The notes beneath the pieces are model-generated. The model saw nothing but the letters and a program-made list of their open reading frames with translations. It ran no database searches and was not told where the DNA came from. This document shows positions 55,413-64,000 of a stretch of 64,000 nucleotides of DNA, one piece after another. Made by a program: the position numbers and the translations under genes. Numbering within the stretch: position 1 is the stretch's first letter; each line of letters begins with the position of its first letter. Location: positions 140,693 through 204,692 of the forward strand of contig NZ_CAJUPR010000004.1 of the NCBI RefSeq assembly GCF_910588665.1, read 5' to 3'. Origin of the DNA: an uncultured Brachyspira sp. (lineage in GTDB: Bacteria; Spirochaetota; Brachyspiria; Brachyspirales; Brachyspiraceae).

Positions 55413-57056
55413 ATGTATGATCAAATTTCTAAAGATACTTTAAAAGAATTATTAAAAATTTGGAAGGCTAAAAATACTGAAGATTTAAAAGTAAAATCTT
55501 CTTCCATATCAATGGTATCTTTTAAATTTTTTATTTTATCTAAAGAATCCAGAGATATTATACTTTATATACTGAAAAATGAGGATAAAGAATTAAATTC
55601 TATAGATATAGCTTATTCTCTTAAATATAGCCAGAAACAGCTTCCTGTATTTTTTAATCATATAGAAGATATAAAAAAATCAGGTCTTTTATATTTAAAG
55701 ATAAAGAGAAGGAAACTTAACTCTCATGATGATACTTTATATTTTCTGCCTAATGTTAAATCAATAATAGAAAGCATTATTTTTAAAGATGATATAAAAA
55801 TTCCTTATTATATTGATAATACTTATACAGTAAATACTTATAAAAAATATCTTAATAAAATTATTCATATATATGAAAACGGAAATATTATAGAATACAG
55901 CAAATCAAAAATAGATGATAATGAATTGTTTATTTTATGTAAGGCTAATATTATCTGCATTTATTTTTATAAAAGCAGCATTCTCATTCCTTATGTCGCT
56001 GTTAATAATAAAAATGTTTTGGAAAATTTAGATAAAAATCTTAAAGATAATATAGAAAGTTCTGTATTTATATATAATCATTTTAATATATTAAATGATA
56101 TTGATGCTTTTATATATGAATGCGATGCACAGAAATTATCTGCAGAAGATATTCATATAAATTTTTTAACTAATAATTTAGAATCAAATAATATAATAAA
56201 TATATGCTCAAAATTGAATTTAATTAAAATTGATAATAGAGGATATATTTCTTTAGAGTATGATAATATAAAAAGTTATTTATCCGATTCTATAGAGAAT
56301 AGAAGAGATTTTATATTAAAAAATATTTATAAAAATTATTCGGATTATTATAAAAATATTCTTTCAATTATAGAAAATGAAAGCATGTCAAAATCAGTAT
56401 TATTTATAAAATTTAAGGAAATATATAATAATTCTGTAAACGCAGAAGAATATAATAATATAATATATTCTATGTTTATGCTTGGAGTTGTTGAGGCATC
56501 TTTTTATGAAAATGCTATATTGGCAGTTAGGAATGCAGCTTATGACGGAAACAGCTTTAGAAGAGCTTTTATTAACAGTAATTTTGAATTGACATTGATT
56601 AATCATTATTTGTTTTCCAATAATTTTATCTATATGTGCAATTTGTATTTTGATTTGGATAATAGGGAAACGGTTTATACTTATTCTATGACGGAGGAAA
56701 GCATATTAAGAGGAAAGACTATAATAAATGATACTAAATCCGAATATTTTTTTGATAATTTCTTAATTGTATTAAAAGATATATTATCTGATAATAATGT
56801 TGAAATGCCTAAGCATGTTGAGGCAAGCATAAGAAGATGGTATGAAAGGGGGGTTATTTCTTATGTATATGATAATGTTACATTTATTATTATAAAGGAT
56901 TCAAATAAGCTGGAAGAAATAATATACGAGGCTAAGAGAAAGGGAATTATTATAAAGAAGATAAGCGATGAATATGCATTGGTAAAATCTGGCGCAGCAA
57001 CTAAAAAAAATCTTACTAAGTTTCTAAGACAGAGAAAGATAATAGTAACATTCTAA
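55413..57056 (+). CDS. Large protein of unknown function, possible helicase-associated C-terminal domain
   Basis: A 547-residue soluble protein 9 bp after lepB and 20 bp before queA. The first 120 residues look like winged-helix material (SLKYSQKQLPVFFNHIEDI, then KSGLLYLKIKRRK). The last ~75 residues (RRWYERGVISYVYDNVTFII, then KLEEIIYEAKRKGIII and NLTKFLRQRKIIV) recall the Helicase_C_3 module that accompanies XPB-like helicases, but no helicase motifs are present. The similarity is by eye and weak. Confidence 0.55.
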   Translation: MYDQISKDTLKELLKIWKAKNTEDLKVKSSSISMVSFKFFILSKESRDIILYILKNEDKELNSIDIAYSLKYSQKQLPVFFNHIEDIKKSGLLYLKIKRRKLNSHDDTLYFLPNVKSIIESIIFKDDIKIPYYIDNTYTVNTYKKYLNKIIHIYENGNIIEYSKSKIDDNELFILCKANIICIYFYKSSILIPYVAVNNKNVLENLDKNLKDNIESSVFIYNHFNILNDIDAFIYECDAQKLSAEDIHINFLTNNLESNNIINICSKLNLIKIDNRGYISLEYDNIKSYLSDSIENRRDFILKNIYKNYSDYYKNILSIIENESMSKSVLFIKFKEIYNNSVNAEEYNNIIYSMFMLGVVEASFYENAILAVRNAAYDGNSFRRAFINSNFELTLINHYLFSNNFIYMCNLYFDLDNRETVYTYSMTEESILRGKTIINDTKSEYFFDNFLIVLKDILSDNNVEMPKHVEASIRRWYERGVISYVYDNVTFIIIKDSNKLEEIIYEAKRKGIIIKKISDEYALVKSGAATKKNLTKFLRQRKIIVTF

Positions 57057-57076
57057 AAAATAAGCGGTGAAATATT

Positions 57077-58141
57077 ATGACGGACTATCTTAATAAAGAA
57101 GCATATAATTTTTATTTACCTGAAAACTTAATAGCAGCCGAGCCTAATTATAAAAGAGATAAATGCAGATTGATGACTTTAAATAGGAATACGGGAGAGA
57201 TTGAGCATAAAATATTTTCAGATATTATTAATTATATGAATAAAGATGATGTTTTAGTATTAAATGACAGCAAAGTAATACCAGCAAGAATATATGCTAA
57301 AAAAAACACAGGCGGAAATGCAGAAATACTTCTTATTAATAAATTAAATGATGATGAAAGTTTTTGGCAATGCCTTATAAAAGGTAAAAATATTAAAGAA
57401 CATGATATTTTATATTTAGATTATAATTGTATTAATATTGAAGCTTCAATAGAAAAAGATAATATATCAACAAAACTTATAAAATTTTCTAAGCCTCTTA
57501 CAAGCAGTATTTTGGATAATATAGGCAGAATTCCTCTTCCTCCTTATATAATACAAAGAAGAAAGAAAAAAGGTATGGAGGAGTATAATAATAAAGATAA
57601 AGAGTTTTATCAGAATGTTTATGCAGAAAATGACGGCAGTATTGCTTCTCCTACATCAGGACTTCATTTTACAAAAGAGCTTTTAGATAATATAAAGTCT
57701 AAAGGAATTATTATCTGCTTTATTACTTTGCATGTGGGATTTTCAACTTTTAATCCTCTTAAAGAAGATAATTTGCTTAATCATATTATGCATAAAGAGA
57801 AGTTTATGATACCTGAAAAAAGCTGTGATATAATAATAAATGCCAAAAAAGAAGGCAGAAGAGTTATATCATGCGGAACAACCGTTGCAAGAGTATTAGA
57901 AAGCGAATATCATAATTATGATTTTAAAAGATTAGAAGGCTATACCAGTATATTTATTTATCCACCTTATAAGTTTAAATGTGCAGACGCTTTGATTACC
58001 AATTTTCATACGCCTTATTCAACGCTTCTTGCTATGGCAGGCTCCTTTGGAGGATATGATAATATTATGAATGCATATAAAAAGGCTGTAGAAAATAATT
58101 ATATGTTTTTTTCATACGGCGATGCTATGTTTATATATTGA
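57077..58141 (+). CDS. queA: S-adenosylmethionine:tRNA ribosyltransferase-isomerase
   Basis: A 354-residue enzyme of queuosine synthesis that adds the epoxycyclopentanediol precursor to 7-aminomethyl-7-deazaguanine in tRNA. Family blocks present are the opening YNFYLPENLIAAEPNYKRDK and the central DVLVLNDSKVIPARI. Further blocks are SIASPTSGLHFTKELL, the VGFSTFNPL loop and the closing TNFHTPYSTLLAMAGSFGG. Length is normal. tRNA charging and modification genes are otherwise scattered here, so operon context is only with lepB. Confidence 0.96.
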   Translation: MTDYLNKEAYNFYLPENLIAAEPNYKRDKCRLMTLNRNTGEIEHKIFSDIINYMNKDDVLVLNDSKVIPARIYAKKNTGGNAEILLINKLNDDESFWQCLIKGKNIKEHDILYLDYNCINIEASIEKDNISTKLIKFSKPLTSSILDNIGRIPLPPYIIQRRKKKGMEEYNNKDKEFYQNVYAENDGSIASPTSGLHFTKELLDNIKSKGIIICFITLHVGFSTFNPLKEDNLLNHIMHKEKFMIPEKSCDIIINAKKEGRRVISCGTTVARVLESEYHNYDFKRLEGYTSIFIYPPYKFKCADALITNFHTPYSTLLAMAGSFGGYDNIMNAYKKAVENNYMFFSYGDAMFIY

Positions 58142-58313
58142 ATATTTAGTAATTTTTTTTAATTAAATCTTTTTTTAATAAGTATGTATGCATCTTTATT
58201 ATTTATTAAATCCTAAAATATATAAATTGTCTTCTGTAATAAAAATTATTTAAGTGCATAAATCTATTTCCGATAAATTAACATAATATAAAATATAAAT
58301 AAGGAGAATTGAA

Positions 58314-58640
58314 ATGAACTCTGAAATTAAAATATTCAGTGTTGACTATTTGCCAAGCAGCTGTAATTATGAATTATTAGGATTAGTTAAAGGCAATATA
58401 GCTCAGTCTAAGCATATAGGTAAAGACTTTTTAGCTGGATTAAAAAATATAGTCGGAGGAGAAGTTGGAAGCTATACGGAAATGATAAGCGAAGCCAGAG
58501 AAACGGCTACAAAAAGAATGCTGGAAGAGGCTGAAAAATTAGGCGCCAATGCAGTAATAGGAGTAAAATATTCATCTTCATCTGTGATGGAAGGAACTAC
58601 TGAAGTTATAGCTTACGGTACAGCAGTAATTATAAAATAG
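58314..58640 (+). CDS. YbjQ-like (DUF74) heavy-metal-binding-domain protein
   Basis: A 108-residue YbjQ/DUF74 protein. It has the repeat-like pattern YELLGLVKGNIAQSKH, the central GGEVGSYTEMISEARETA, and the closing GANAVIGVKYSSSSV. The family forms pentameric rings of unclear function. AAGGAG precedes the ATG. It may be cotranscribed with the LOG-family gene 15 bp downstream. Confidence 0.92.
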   Translation: MNSEIKIFSVDYLPSSCNYELLGLVKGNIAQSKHIGKDFLAGLKNIVGGEVGSYTEMISEARETATKRMLEEAEKLGANAVIGVKYSSSSVMEGTTEVIAYGTAVIIK

Positions 58641-58655
58641 GGAAGAGATATATTA

Positions 58656-59327
58656 ATGAGAAGAGAAACTTATGAATTGCAAAACTCCGATATGCTAAGC
58701 GAATCTTGGAGAATATTCAGGATAATGGGGGAGTTTGTAGATGGATTTGAAACTATGTCAAACTATAAAAATGCCGTTACAATGTTCGGAAGCGCAAGAA
58801 CCAAAGAAGATCATCCTCACTATAAATTAGCTTATGAAACTGCCAAATTATTAGGCGAAAATAAATATGATATTATAACAGGAGGAGGTCCCGGTATAAT
58901 GGAGGCAGGAAACAGAGGGGCTTTTGATGCTAATGCAGAATCTGTAGGTTTATGCATAGAACTTCCTTTTGAGCAGAAAACAAATCCGTATGTAAAAGAA
59001 GAATTAAAATTCAGGTATTTTTTTGCAAGAAAGGTTATGTTCTTAAAATATGCTAGGGCGGTAATAATATATCCGGGAGGTTTCGGCACAATGGACGAGA
59101 TGTTTGAAACTTTAACTCTGATACAAACTAAAGTTATTCAAAGAATACCTATTATAGTAATGAATTATGATTATTATACGGATCTTGCTGAGTGGATAAA
59201 AAAAGACATGCTTAAAGAAAGCTATATAGATGATGAGGATTTAAATTTGATACAATATGCAGAAACTCCGAAGGATACTTTAAATATAATAAACTCTTTT
59301 CATAGTTCCGTAAATAATATCAAATAA
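58656..59327 (+). CDS. LOG family protein (cytokinin-type phosphoribohydrolase)
   Basis: A 223-residue protein of the TIGR00730/LOG family. The Rossmann-type core has VTMFGSARTKEDHP, then ITGGGPGIMEAGNRGA and the catalytic signature PGGFGTMDE. LOG proteins cleave nucleoside 5'-monophosphates to a base and ribose 5-phosphate. In most bacteria the physiological substrate is unknown. It precedes a secreted-protein gene by 11 bp. Confidence 0.92.
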   Translation: MRRETYELQNSDMLSESWRIFRIMGEFVDGFETMSNYKNAVTMFGSARTKEDHPHYKLAYETAKLLGENKYDIITGGGPGIMEAGNRGAFDANAESVGLCIELPFEQKTNPYVKEELKFRYFFARKVMFLKYARAVIIYPGGFGTMDEMFETLTLIQTKVIQRIPIIVMNYDYYTDLAEWIKKDMLKESYIDDEDLNLIQYAETPKDTLNIINSFHSSVNNIK

Positions 59328-59338
59328 AATATATAAAA

Positions 59339-59926
59339 ATGAAATATATAGTAATAATTTTATTAACTGGTATTAATATCGTATTTGCTCAGATGCCCGA
59401 ATTATTCTGCTTAAACGGTTATAAGGATTTAAAATTCGGAATGAATATTGAAGAAGCGGATAATAAAATTACTAATTATAACTTAAATGTATATGCTGAT
59501 TTTTTTGAATCACTTCAATTAAAAAACAACACTATTTTAAATATATATAAAAATGATACTGAAAAATTGGCATATTATCTATATTTCTATAATAATCAGC
59601 TTTACAGAATAGAAATTTGCAATCATATAGGCGATATATATAATAAACCGTCATTTTATAATCCTGCAGCAATGGCGGATATTGATAGTATAAAAGAAAA
59701 ACTAATATTTAAATATGGAAATATTACAAAAACGGATATAAAAAATTATTCATTTAATAAAAATCCATTTGAAGAATATATATTATGGTGGTCATCAGAT
59801 TTGGCAAGCGTTTCTTTATATATTAAGCCTGATTTAGATACTTTAAATAAAGTTATGAAATATTATTCATATAGGATTTCTTTTTATGATGAGATAAAAA
59901 TAAAAGAAATATATTCTTCCGAATAA
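59339..59926 (+). CDS. Secreted protein of unknown function
   Basis: A 195-residue protein with a signal peptide (MKYIVIILLTGINIVFAQ). The mature part is rich in aromatic and Asn residues; the start GYKDLKFGMNIEEADNKI is like small exported proteins with a 'KFGM' strand found in several bacterial families. No function can be given. It is probably cotranscribed with the LOG gene. Confidence 0.65.
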   Translation: MKYIVIILLTGINIVFAQMPELFCLNGYKDLKFGMNIEEADNKITNYNLNVYADFFESLQLKNNTILNIYKNDTEKLAYYLYFYNNQLYRIEICNHIGDIYNKPSFYNPAAMADIDSIKEKLIFKYGNITKTDIKNYSFNKNPFEEYILWWSSDLASVSLYIKPDLDTLNKVMKYYSYRISFYDEIKIKEIYSSE

Positions 59927-60018
59927 GCTTATCAAAAATAAATAAAGCATATATTTATTTAAATCATTTAAGCTTAATGATATTCTATAGCTTGTCTTTT
60001 ATCTTCTTTCTTTTTATT

Positions 60019-60990
60019 TTATTTATTAGGATTATTGAATCTTCCTTTGTCTATCAAACTTGATATTATATGATTTTTAGATTTATTTTTGGCTTCTAAA
60101 ATTTCATTAACATCATTAATAAAATCTTGAAACTGTATGTTACAGCAAAGTTTATGCATAGTATCTATATCTAAATAGTTTCTTTTTTTGGCTGAAAATA
60201 ATATCTCTGAATCTTCAGGATTATCATAATTTAATTTTATTATACCAACTCCAAAAGACTGATTTAATCTTTTTATTTCTTCCATTAAATCTATATCATT
60301 TTCATCTATTTCCATAGCAGCAAGCCAAGCCTCATTAGCCCATCCTGAATTTGATAATGCCTGAAAATAATATTCTGTCAAACTTCCAAGTGTGAGTTTT
60401 AATTTTAATTCATAAGCATAAAGCTCTGTAGTTGGTACATTTATATGATTGAATAATTCCAAAACTGATTTATTGATATAATCTTTGAATGTAACAGCCA
60501 CTATATCAGGAGTACCCCATTTCATTTTGCCTTTCAAGTTAATATTGGAAGCATTAGCATTTATAGTTTTAGAATATATTTTCATTGAGTCTAAATATTT
60601 TGTGAGAGGTATATGTAAATCTTCTTCTAATATATTTTTATTTGTAATTGTATTTTCAATGATATCTTCTGATTCTTCTTCGCTTAAATTATTAATTTCA
60701 TTTATTAAACTTTGATCGGAGTTATTATTTTTGCTCTTTAATAAAAACTTTCCTTTTCCAACCTTAACAAATATTGTAGTATTAGGATTATATTTGATAT
60801 CTTTATATATTCTTGAACCAATGCTATGTTTTGGACTTATACTCATTTTAAAATCTGGATTATTTTGTTTACCTGCTTCTTCTATTTTTTTGTCATAACC
60901 TAGTTCACAGGCTTTCTCCCATATCTCATCAAGTTTCATAGGAACATCACTTTGCTCTAAAACTTTTTTTGCCGCATCATAATATGTCAT
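60019..60990 (-). CDS. HARE-HTH (HrgA/COG2958-like) protein
   Basis: A 323-residue protein. Residues ~1-88 form a HARE-HTH domain (YDAAKKVLEQSDVPMKLDEI with later FVKVGKGKFLLK), a fold linked to chromatin and restriction factors. The remainder (HIPLTKYLDSMKIYSKTI, then KMKWGTPDIVAVTF and ELYAYELKLKL) resembles a PD-(D/E)xK-type nuclease pattern with Asp then Glu-x-Lys (GTPDIVAV and YAYELKL). HrgA-like proteins appear near restriction-modification genes in other bacteria. TAGGAG precedes the ATG. It is bordered by a transposase remnant, so it is probably accessory. Confidence 0.75.
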   Translation of the reverse strand: MTYYDAAKKVLEQSDVPMKLDEIWEKACELGYDKKIEEAGKQNNPDFKMSISPKHSIGSRIYKDIKYNPNTTIFVKVGKGKFLLKSKNNNSDQSLINEINNLSEEESEDIIENTITNKNILEEDLHIPLTKYLDSMKIYSKTINANASNINLKGKMKWGTPDIVAVTFKDYINKSVLELFNHINVPTTELYAYELKLKLTLGSLTEYYFQALSNSGWANEAWLAAMEIDENDIDLMEEIKRLNQSFGVGIIKLNYDNPEDSEILFSAKKRNYLDIDTMHKLCCNIQFQDFINDVNEILEAKNKSKNHIISSLIDKGRFNNPNK

Positions 60991-61048
60991 AATTAACTCC
61001 TAAACCTCATCGTCATATTATAACATATTTATATAAAAATTCAACTAA

Positions 61049-61293
61049 TTATAATATGCTTTTTTCTGGCATAATATTTTTGATTCTCTCTTTGATTGTA
61101 ATATGTACTAATGATGAAATCAATCTCTTATTATTATAAAAATTAGTGTAATCAGATAATTTCTGCTTATTAAATTTATTCATAGAAGTTTTAAGATTTA
61201 AGAATCTTTTTTAGAAAGATATAAATATTTTTCTCCTTATAATGTTTTCAGAACTATGAATAATTTAAGTTTTATGCTATACTTTTGTTTCAT
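61049..61293 (-). pseudogene. Transposase remnant (IS3-like), internally deleted
   Basis: On the minus strand two small frames remain. At 61293-61237 is MKQKYSIKLKLFIVLKTL then stop, resembling the start of IS3-type orfA. At 61183-61049 is a 44-codon frame with KLSDYTNFYNNKRLISSL, which resembles the end of IS3-type integrases (consensus YxxYNxxRPHxxL). Start and end pieces without the middle suggest a decayed element. The 488-bp gap 60991-61478 holds this and nothing else I can see. Confidence 0.45.
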
Positions 61294-61478
61294 AGCAGTA
61301 TCCTTATAATTTTTGAGCAAGAATATTATAACAAGTATACTGCTTTTATACCCCAAAAGTCCAATAAGTATGGCTCCTAAACATTTTTATACATTATACA
61401 ATATTGACTTTTTTAATAATTCTATTATTATAAAAGCCGTTAAAAAAATAATGTGTAAAAATATAGTAAGGTTATATT

Positions 61479-64000
61479 ATGAATGCTAGGGGTAAGTCCA
61501 AAAAGAAAATCAAAGAGAATGACAGTCCTTTTTTAAACTTAAATGCTGATTCCGAGAAACAGGAAAAGGCTTCTATTAAAACCATAGCAAACAGCGTTAT
61601 TATTACAGAGAGTGATAATAAGCGTATAGACAGAAATAAAAAAGAATATGACTTAGAAATATCAGATGCTTCCCGTAAAGATTGGCTTTATTATACAAGA
61701 TCTCCCTTAATGAATAATTACAGAGATAATCTTTACAGAGAGTATTACAGCTTATCGGTGCTTTTATCTTTAAGGGGAGATAATAACAATGAAATAACAC
61801 TTGGACTTTCTTTAAAATTAATAGATTTAGAAAATAAAAAAGAATACAGAGCGGGGGAGCTCGAGAGTTTTTTATTTTCATGCGTTGTCGGAAGCAGACA
61901 GACTATAGAATATAATGAGAAAATAATAGAACTTGAGGATTTCAGCAAAGCGGAAGCAAAATTAATAAGATTTTTAAATAATTTGTATGCCGATGCAAAG
62001 CAAGTGCAGGAAAACGGCAAATTATGGTTTAAAGATTATGATGCTTATCAATGTCTGAAGCTTTTAAAAGATATTGCTAATATAAGGCTTGAAAGCAGGG
62101 TTATAACATTCAGCGATGAAGTTCTTAATCTGCAGCTGGAAAGCTTTTATAGTGAAGAAAAGAATTTAATTCTTAATTTGTCAATTAAAGATGTTGATTT
62201 AAATAGAGTATATGCATTCGGAGAAAACTGTCCTTTTATATTATATAAAGATATATTTTATGAAACTAATCCTTCATATCCGAAAATAAAAAAAAATATA
62301 TTTAAAGACAGTATAATTGTAAAAAAAGAATATATAAAAGATTTTTGCTCAAGGGTTCTTCCTAACTTAAAAAAAGATTTTAATAATATAGAACTTCCTA
62401 AAGATATTAAAGAGAATGATATATTATCGTTTCCAGCTCAGGCATTGCTCTTTTTGGATTATGATGGTGCTAATGTGTTTTCAACTATTAAATTCAAATA
62501 CGGTCCTTTTACAGTAGATCCTTATTCGGGTAAATTTACAAGCGGAAATATGTTTGACCATGAGGTTTCGGAAATTTACAGAGATAGCGAAAAAGAAGAA
62601 TATTTCTGCAGAACATTATCAAAATATTTGGATAAAGTAGGAGATTATACTTTTTCAACCTCTGATGATGAAAAAATATTTTATTTATGCTACAAAATAC
62701 TTCCGTATCTTCAGGACAGAGGCTGGACTTGCTATTACAGCGAATCTTTTAAATCTCTGAAATTAAATGTTAAGCCTTTAAAAATGAGAGTTTCTTTAAC
62801 TAAAGATATTAACTTTTTTGAGATTAATTTTTCTTTTGAAGGAGTTAAAGAAATACATGATTTATCGGATATTATAAGAGCCGTAAAAACCGAAAATAAG
62901 GAATATATAAGACTTCAGAACGGTTCATTTGTTCCTATAGATTTGGAAGTAATTGATTATATTGCCAAGATGTTTAAAGAGAATCCTATAGAACAAAAGG
63001 AGGATAACAGATATTTGCTGCCTATGTTCAGCGCTCCTTATTTTGCTGATATGCTTGAAAAACACAGCGGCATAGAATTAGATTTAGACGACAATGCTGC
63101 TGATTCTATAGCCAATATAAAAAAAGTGGATTATGATGAAAAGCCTCCTGAAACTATAGTAGGCGATTTTAGAAGCTATCAATTAGTCGGGTATAAATGG
63201 CTTAGAAAATTAGCCGACATGTCATTAAACGGTATACTTGCCGATGATATGGGTCTTGGAAAGAGCTTTCAGACTATAGCTGCAATATTAAAAGAAAAAG
63301 AAAACGGCATCAGTCTTACTTCTTTAATAGTAGCTCCAACCTCATGCGTTGCTAATTGGGAATGCGAGATTAAAAAATTTGCACCTTCTCTTGAAGTTAT
63401 AGTTTTATCCGGCAATTTAAAAACAAGAATGAAAAAGATTAGAGCTGTAAGCAATTATGATGTAGCTGTAATATCATATTCTGCATTAAGACGAGATGTA
63501 AAAGCATTAAGCGTCAATCAGTTTAATTATTTAATACTTGATGAGGCTCAGCATATAAAAAATGCCAATACTCAGAATGCTAAAATGGTAAAAAGCTTAA
63601 AATCATTGAAAAGGCTTGCATTAAGCGGTACACCTATAGAAAATAGTATAAGCGAGATGTGGTCTATGTTTGATTTTCTTATGCCCGGATTTTTAGGCAG
63701 GTATAAGGATTTTGCAGAAAATTATGAAGCTCCTATACTTGCAGGATTGGACAGTTCAAGCGAGGCTTTAGATAATTTAAAAAATAGAATAGCGCCTTTT
63801 ATATTAAGAAGATTGAAAAACGATGTTCTTAAAGATCTGCCTCCTAAACATACAGTAGTAAGCTACTGCGATTTAACAAAAGATCAGAAAGAACTTTATA
63901 TGTCTATACTTGAAGCGGCTAGAATAGAAATATTTGAAACTGTAAAAAGAAAAGGCTTTGCCCAGTCGCATATAGAAATATTTTCAGCATTAACAAGATT
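61479..64000 (+). CDS. SNF2-family DNA helicase/ATPase, N-terminal 840 residues (3' truncated by window edge)
   Basis: The frame opens at the ATG at 61479 and runs off the window. The first ~560 residues are a spirochaete-style accessory region including a predicted SWIM-like or SNF2-associated segment that I do not resolve. The SNF2 ATPase has motif I DDMGLGKS (Lys595), motif II DEAQH (688-692) and motif III LSGTPIENS. APFILRRLKNDVLKDLP follows before the cut. Bacterial SNF2 proteins are ATP-driven dsDNA translocases that remodel protein-DNA complexes. The C-terminal helicase lobe is outside the window. Confidence 0.93.
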   Translation, partial: MNARGKSKKKIKENDSPFLNLNADSEKQEKASIKTIANSVIITESDNKRIDRNKKEYDLEISDASRKDWLYYTRSPLMNNYRDNLYREYYSLSVLLSLRGDNNNEITLGLSLKLIDLENKKEYRAGELESFLFSCVVGSRQTIEYNEKIIELEDFSKAEAKLIRFLNNLYADAKQVQENGKLWFKDYDAYQCLKLLKDIANIRLESRVITFSDEVLNLQLESFYSEEKNLILNLSIKDVDLNRVYAFGENCPFILYKDIFYETNPSYPKIKKNIFKDSIIVKKEYIKDFCSRVLPNLKKDFNNIELPKDIKENDILSFPAQALLFLDYDGANVFSTIKFKYGPFTVDPYSGKFTSGNMFDHEVSEIYRDSEKEEYFCRTLSKYLDKVGDYTFSTSDDEKIFYLCYKILPYLQDRGWTCYYSESFKSLKLNVKPLKMRVSLTKDINFFEINFSFEGVKEIHDLSDIIRAVKTENKEYIRLQNGSFVPIDLEVIDYIAKMFKENPIEQKEDNRYLLPMFSAPYFADMLEKHSGIELDLDDNAADSIANIKKVDYDEKPPETIVGDFRSYQLVGYKWLRKLADMSLNGILADDMGLGKSFQTIAAILKEKENGISLTSLIVAPTSCVANWECEIKKFAPSLEVIVLSGNLKTRMKKIRAVSNYDVAVISYSALRRDVKALSVNQFNYLILDEAQHIKNANTQNAKMVKSLKSLKRLALSGTPIENSISEMWSMFDFLMPGFLGRYKDFAENYEAPILAGLDSSSEALDNLKNRIAPFILRRLKNDVLKDLPPKHTVVSYCDLTKDQKELYMSILEAARIEIFETVKRKGFAQSHIEIFSALTR

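Noticed and set aside
59926..60018. AAGCTTA-containing repeats after the secreted-protein gene as a terminator
   Set aside because: The arms do not form a stable stem followed by a T run.
61603..62020. Minus-strand open stretches inside the SNF2 gene
   Set aside because: They are antisense to a long gene with clear motifs and have no own signals.
1..64000. tRNA, rRNA, riboswitch or prophage genes
   Set aside because: I looked for GC-rich structured stretches and phage-type genes and saw none that I could support.

Overview
The window is strongly AT-rich bacterial chromosome with long poly-A/T runs, very AT-biased codon use and short intergenic gaps. The mix of genes suggests a host-associated anaerobic spirochaete, most likely Brachyspira. 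It carries many small lipoproteins, degenerate chemoreceptor-like proteins, a CdaA/CdaR c-di-AMP module, two type I signal peptidases, a sialic-acid epimerase and a selenium/sulfur-relay operon. The genus is inferred from protein style and composition; there is no rRNA gene to confirm it. I saw no tRNA, rRNA or CRISPR array.

Layout: 1-7.4 kb is mostly core: the C-terminus of a class A penicillin-binding protein (PBP1C type), a FecR-like exported protein, radA, a lipoprotein, dxs and a TPR protein. 7.4-14.2 kb is an accessory or defence island ending exactly at the 3' end of guaA. It holds a BrnT/BrnA toxin-antitoxin pair, a BcgI-like restriction-modification gene interrupted by an in-frame stop plus its specificity subunit, a GC-shifted structured repeat, a free-standing 51-codon gene with its own promoter and terminator, a Panacea-domain gene overlapping a small partner, and an orphan DNA methyltransferase. 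14.2-18.1 kb has guaA and an envelope pair whose lipoprotein gene is frameshifted at an A7 tract. 18.3-30.3 kb is housekeeping: dnaG-rpoD, an unknown/NUDIX pair, a small lepB, a UvrD-family helicase, a DUF2157 membrane protein and the operon cdaA-cdaR-NusG_II-Gx transporter.

30.4-36.4 kb carries a chemoreceptor, a DUF815 AAA ATPase, a metallophosphoesterase and a FtsX-like permease. 36.6-39.3 kb is a glycosyltransferase pair preceded by a leader with five ACAAG repeats and a terminator-like hairpin. 39.4-46.8 kb has lysS, an ankyrin protein, a sialic-acid-type symporter/mutarotase operon and the yedF/desulfurase/DUF3343 operon. 46.9-54.1 kb has cvpA with two tandem divergent MCP-like membrane proteins, a MATE transporter and two small envelope proteins. 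54.3-59.9 kb has the large lepB, an unknown 547-residue protein, queA, a YbjQ-family protein, a LOG-family protein and a secreted protein. The last part has an HrgA-like HARE-HTH protein, a decayed transposase remnant and the first 840 codons of a SNF2-family helicase.

The observations most worth following are the interrupted restriction-modification gene, the A7 frameshift in the lipoprotein, the repeat-plus-hairpin leader before the glycosyltransferases, the G7-containing 51-codon gene, and the Panacea pair with an unrecognised partner.
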